This document shows, in pieces, positions 5,964 through 7,412 of a stretch of 7,412 bases of DNA (within the stretch, counting starts at the first letter, position 1; each line of letters opens with the position of its first letter). A program made the position numbers and the translations under genes. The notes beneath the pieces are model-generated. The model had not been told where the DNA came from. It saw only the letters and a program-made list of their open reading frames with translations, and made no database searches. Source of the stretch: Candidatus Competibacteraceae bacterium. GTDB taxonomy: Bacteria > Pseudomonadota > Gammaproteobacteria > Competibacterales > Competibacteraceae. Location: positions 1-7,412 of the forward strand of contig JAGRHK010000071.1 of assembly GCA_020444985.1 (NCBI GenBank), written 5' to 3'.

Positions 5964-7412
5964 TTAGTGGCTGGATGCGCCTTCAGCGCCAATGCCGGTC
6001 TGGCAACGCACATCCTGTGCAATGAAGGCTTCGTGTTCCCGCTTGGCGCGTTCGCTGTTATCGGTCACTGAACCAATCCAGATGCCCAGGAAGGCAATGG
6101 TCATTGAGACGAGCGCCGGGAACTTGAGCGGGAAGATCGGATCGCCCATGCCAAGAATTTGTGTCCATACCGTTGGACCGACGAACACCAGTACGCTGGC
6201 GCTGATCAGACCCAGCCAGCCACCAATCAATGCGCCACGGGTCGTCATCTTGCTGTAGTAAATCGACATGAGCAGAATCGGGAAGTTGGCGCTAGCCGCC
6301 ACCGAGAAGGTCAAAGCCACCAGATAGGCGACGTTTTGCTTCTCGAAAGCGATGCCCAGAAAGATGGCGATAATGCCCAGACAGATAGTAGCGATCTTGG
6401 AAACGCGCACTTCCTGCTGCTCGTCGACTCTGCCATGCGCGAACACATTGGCGTACAGGTCATGCGAAATAGCCGAAGCGCCCGCCAGGGTCAGACCGGA
6501 GACCACCGCCAGGATCGTCGCGAAAGCGACTGCAGAGATGAAGCCCAGCAGGAGGTTGCCGCCGACGGCTTTAGCGAGATTGACCGCCGCCATGTTCTGA
6601 CCGCCGATGATCCCGCCCGTCGCACTCGGATCGGCAAAGTCGGGATTGCCAGTGAGCAATACAATGGCGCCGAAGCCCATCAGGAAGGTGAGGATGTAGA
6701 AATAGCCAATCCAGCCCGTGGCGTAGAACACGGATTTACGGGCTTCGATGGCGTTGCCCACCGTGAAGAATCGCATCAGAATGTGCGGCAGGCCGGCGGT
6801 ACCGAACATCAGGGCCAGACCCAGCGAGATGGCTTCAATCGGACTGGTGACCAAGGTGCCAGGCCCCATGATCGCGCTACCCTTGGGATGCACCTCGACG
6901 GCTTTTTGGAACATCCGTTCCGGACTCATGCTGCCATCTGAAGCCATGTACAACGCGCCGAACGCAATAATAGTTGCGCCGGCCAGCAACAGCACCGCCT
7001 TGATCAACTGCACCCAAGTGGTGGCCAACATGCCGCCAAAGGTGACATACATGATGATCAGAATGCCGACAATGATCACGGCATACACATAATCCAGGCC
7101 GAACAGCAACTGGATCAGCTTGCCGGCGCCGACCATTTGGCCGATCAGGTAGAGAATCACCACGATCAATGCGGCGGTGGCCGCCAGGGAGCGCATGGGC
7201 ACCCGCTCAAAGCGGTAAGCGACGATGTCGGCGTAGGTGTATTTGCCGAGGTTACGTAATTGCTCCGCGATCAAAAACATGATGATCGGCCAACCTACCA
7301 GCCAGCCGACCGAATAGATCAGCCCATCATAGCCATTCAGGAATACCAGGCCGGAAATGCCCAGGAATGAGGCAGCGGACATATAGTCGCCGGCGATGGC
7401 TAAGCCGTTCTG
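5964..7412 (-). CDS. actP: Cation/acetate symporter ActP (sodium:solute symporter family), 5' end outside window
   Basis: An inner-membrane transporter predicted to take up acetate, and possibly other short monocarboxylates, with a cation such as Na+. The window holds 482 C-terminal residues. The frame is open to base 7412, beginning QNGLAIAGDYMSAASFLG, a hallmark of ActP proteins, so the Met at 7382 is internal and not the start. Full-length ActP is about 550 residues, so roughly 70 N-terminal residues, including the first membrane segment, lie beyond the window. Visible marks include GKYTYADIVAYRF (residues 56-68 of the visible part), at least ten hydrophobic membrane segments, and SGLTLAGASAISHDLY (305-320), the helix region that supplies Na2-site serine/threonine in this family. 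The C-terminus, QTGIGAEGASSH, matches ActP tails. The stop TAA at 5964-5966 is followed by a hairpin terminator. A DUF485 gene would be expected upstream, outside the window. Acetate as substrate is inferred from family. Confidence 0.93.
   Translation of the reverse strand, partial: QNGLAIAGDYMSAASFLGISGLVFLNGYDGLIYSVGWLVGWPIIMFLIAEQLRNLGKYTYADIVAYRFERVPMRSLAATAALIVVILYLIGQMVGAGKLIQLLFGLDYVYAVIIVGILIIMYVTFGGMLATTWVQLIKAVLLLAGATIIAFGALYMASDGSMSPERMFQKAVEVHPKGSAIMGPGTLVTSPIEAISLGLALMFGTAGLPHILMRFFTVGNAIEARKSVFYATGWIGYFYILTFLMGFGAIVLLTGNPDFADPSATGGIIGGQNMAAVNLAKAVGGNLLLGFISAVAFATILAVVSGLTLAGASAISHDLYANVFAHGRVDEQQEVRVSKIATICLGIIAIFLGIAFEKQNVAYLVALTFSVAASANFPILLMSIYYSKMTTRGALIGGWLGLISASVLVFVGPTVWTQILGMGDPIFPLKFPALVSMTIAFLGIWIGSVTDNSERAKREHEAFIAQDVRCQTGIGAEGASSH

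Noticed and set aside
6159..6941. 260-codon open frame on the plus strand inside actP
   Set aside because: It is antisense to a clear transporter; its composition (Gln, His, Asp and Arg rich) is what reading hydrophobic codons backwards gives. No ribosome site or family resemblance is visible.

Overview
This 7.4 kb window looks like ordinary chromosomal DNA from a gammaproteobacterium of moderate-to-high GC content. The evidence is an arginyl-tRNA synthetase (argS) followed directly by a small FtsN-like membrane gene (a gammaproteobacterial arrangement), an ActP-type acetate symporter next to a CAP_ED/CBS/DUF294 regulator, and a YbaK-HDOD fusion. I cannot name a genus from the sequence. All five supported genes lie on the minus strand, so transcription runs from position 7412 towards 1. 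I see no tRNA, rRNA, CRISPR array, transposase or phage gene.

Layout in the direction of transcription: (1) 7412-5964, the 5'-truncated cation/acetate symporter actP, followed by a strong hairpin terminator (about 5859-5889). (2) 5819-3927, a 630-residue signalling protein with a cyclic-nucleotide-binding-like domain, a CBS pair, a DUF294 nucleotidyltransferase-like domain and a DUF294 C-terminal domain. (3) 3926-3772, an intergenic stretch with a REP-like palindrome and a good sigma70-type promoter for argS. (4) 3771-1987, argS, starting at TTG. (5) 1990-1658, a 110-residue, single-membrane-span, proline-rich protein that overlaps the argS stop by 4 bases. It looks like the N-terminal part of the SPOR/FtsN-like protein usually encoded at this place, but it has no SPOR domain. 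(6) 1657-1531, an AT-rich gap with a 12-bp inverted repeat and a candidate promoter. (7) 1530-64, an aminoacyl-tRNA deacylase-like (YbaK) domain fused to an HDOD domain. Positions 1-63 are non-coding and show nothing I can name.

Functionally there are two groups. ActP and the DUF294 protein are a recurrent pair thought to link acetate uptake to intracellular signalling. ArgS and the YbaK-HDOD protein both relate to tRNA charging, but their proximity may be chance, because a separate promoter probably drives the HDOD gene. Nothing here amounts to a previously undescribed system. The most notable items are the SPOR-less small protein, a dyad surrounding the candidate HDOD promoter -35 box, a five-codon leader ORF overlapping the argS start, and three consecutive genes with non-ATG starts.
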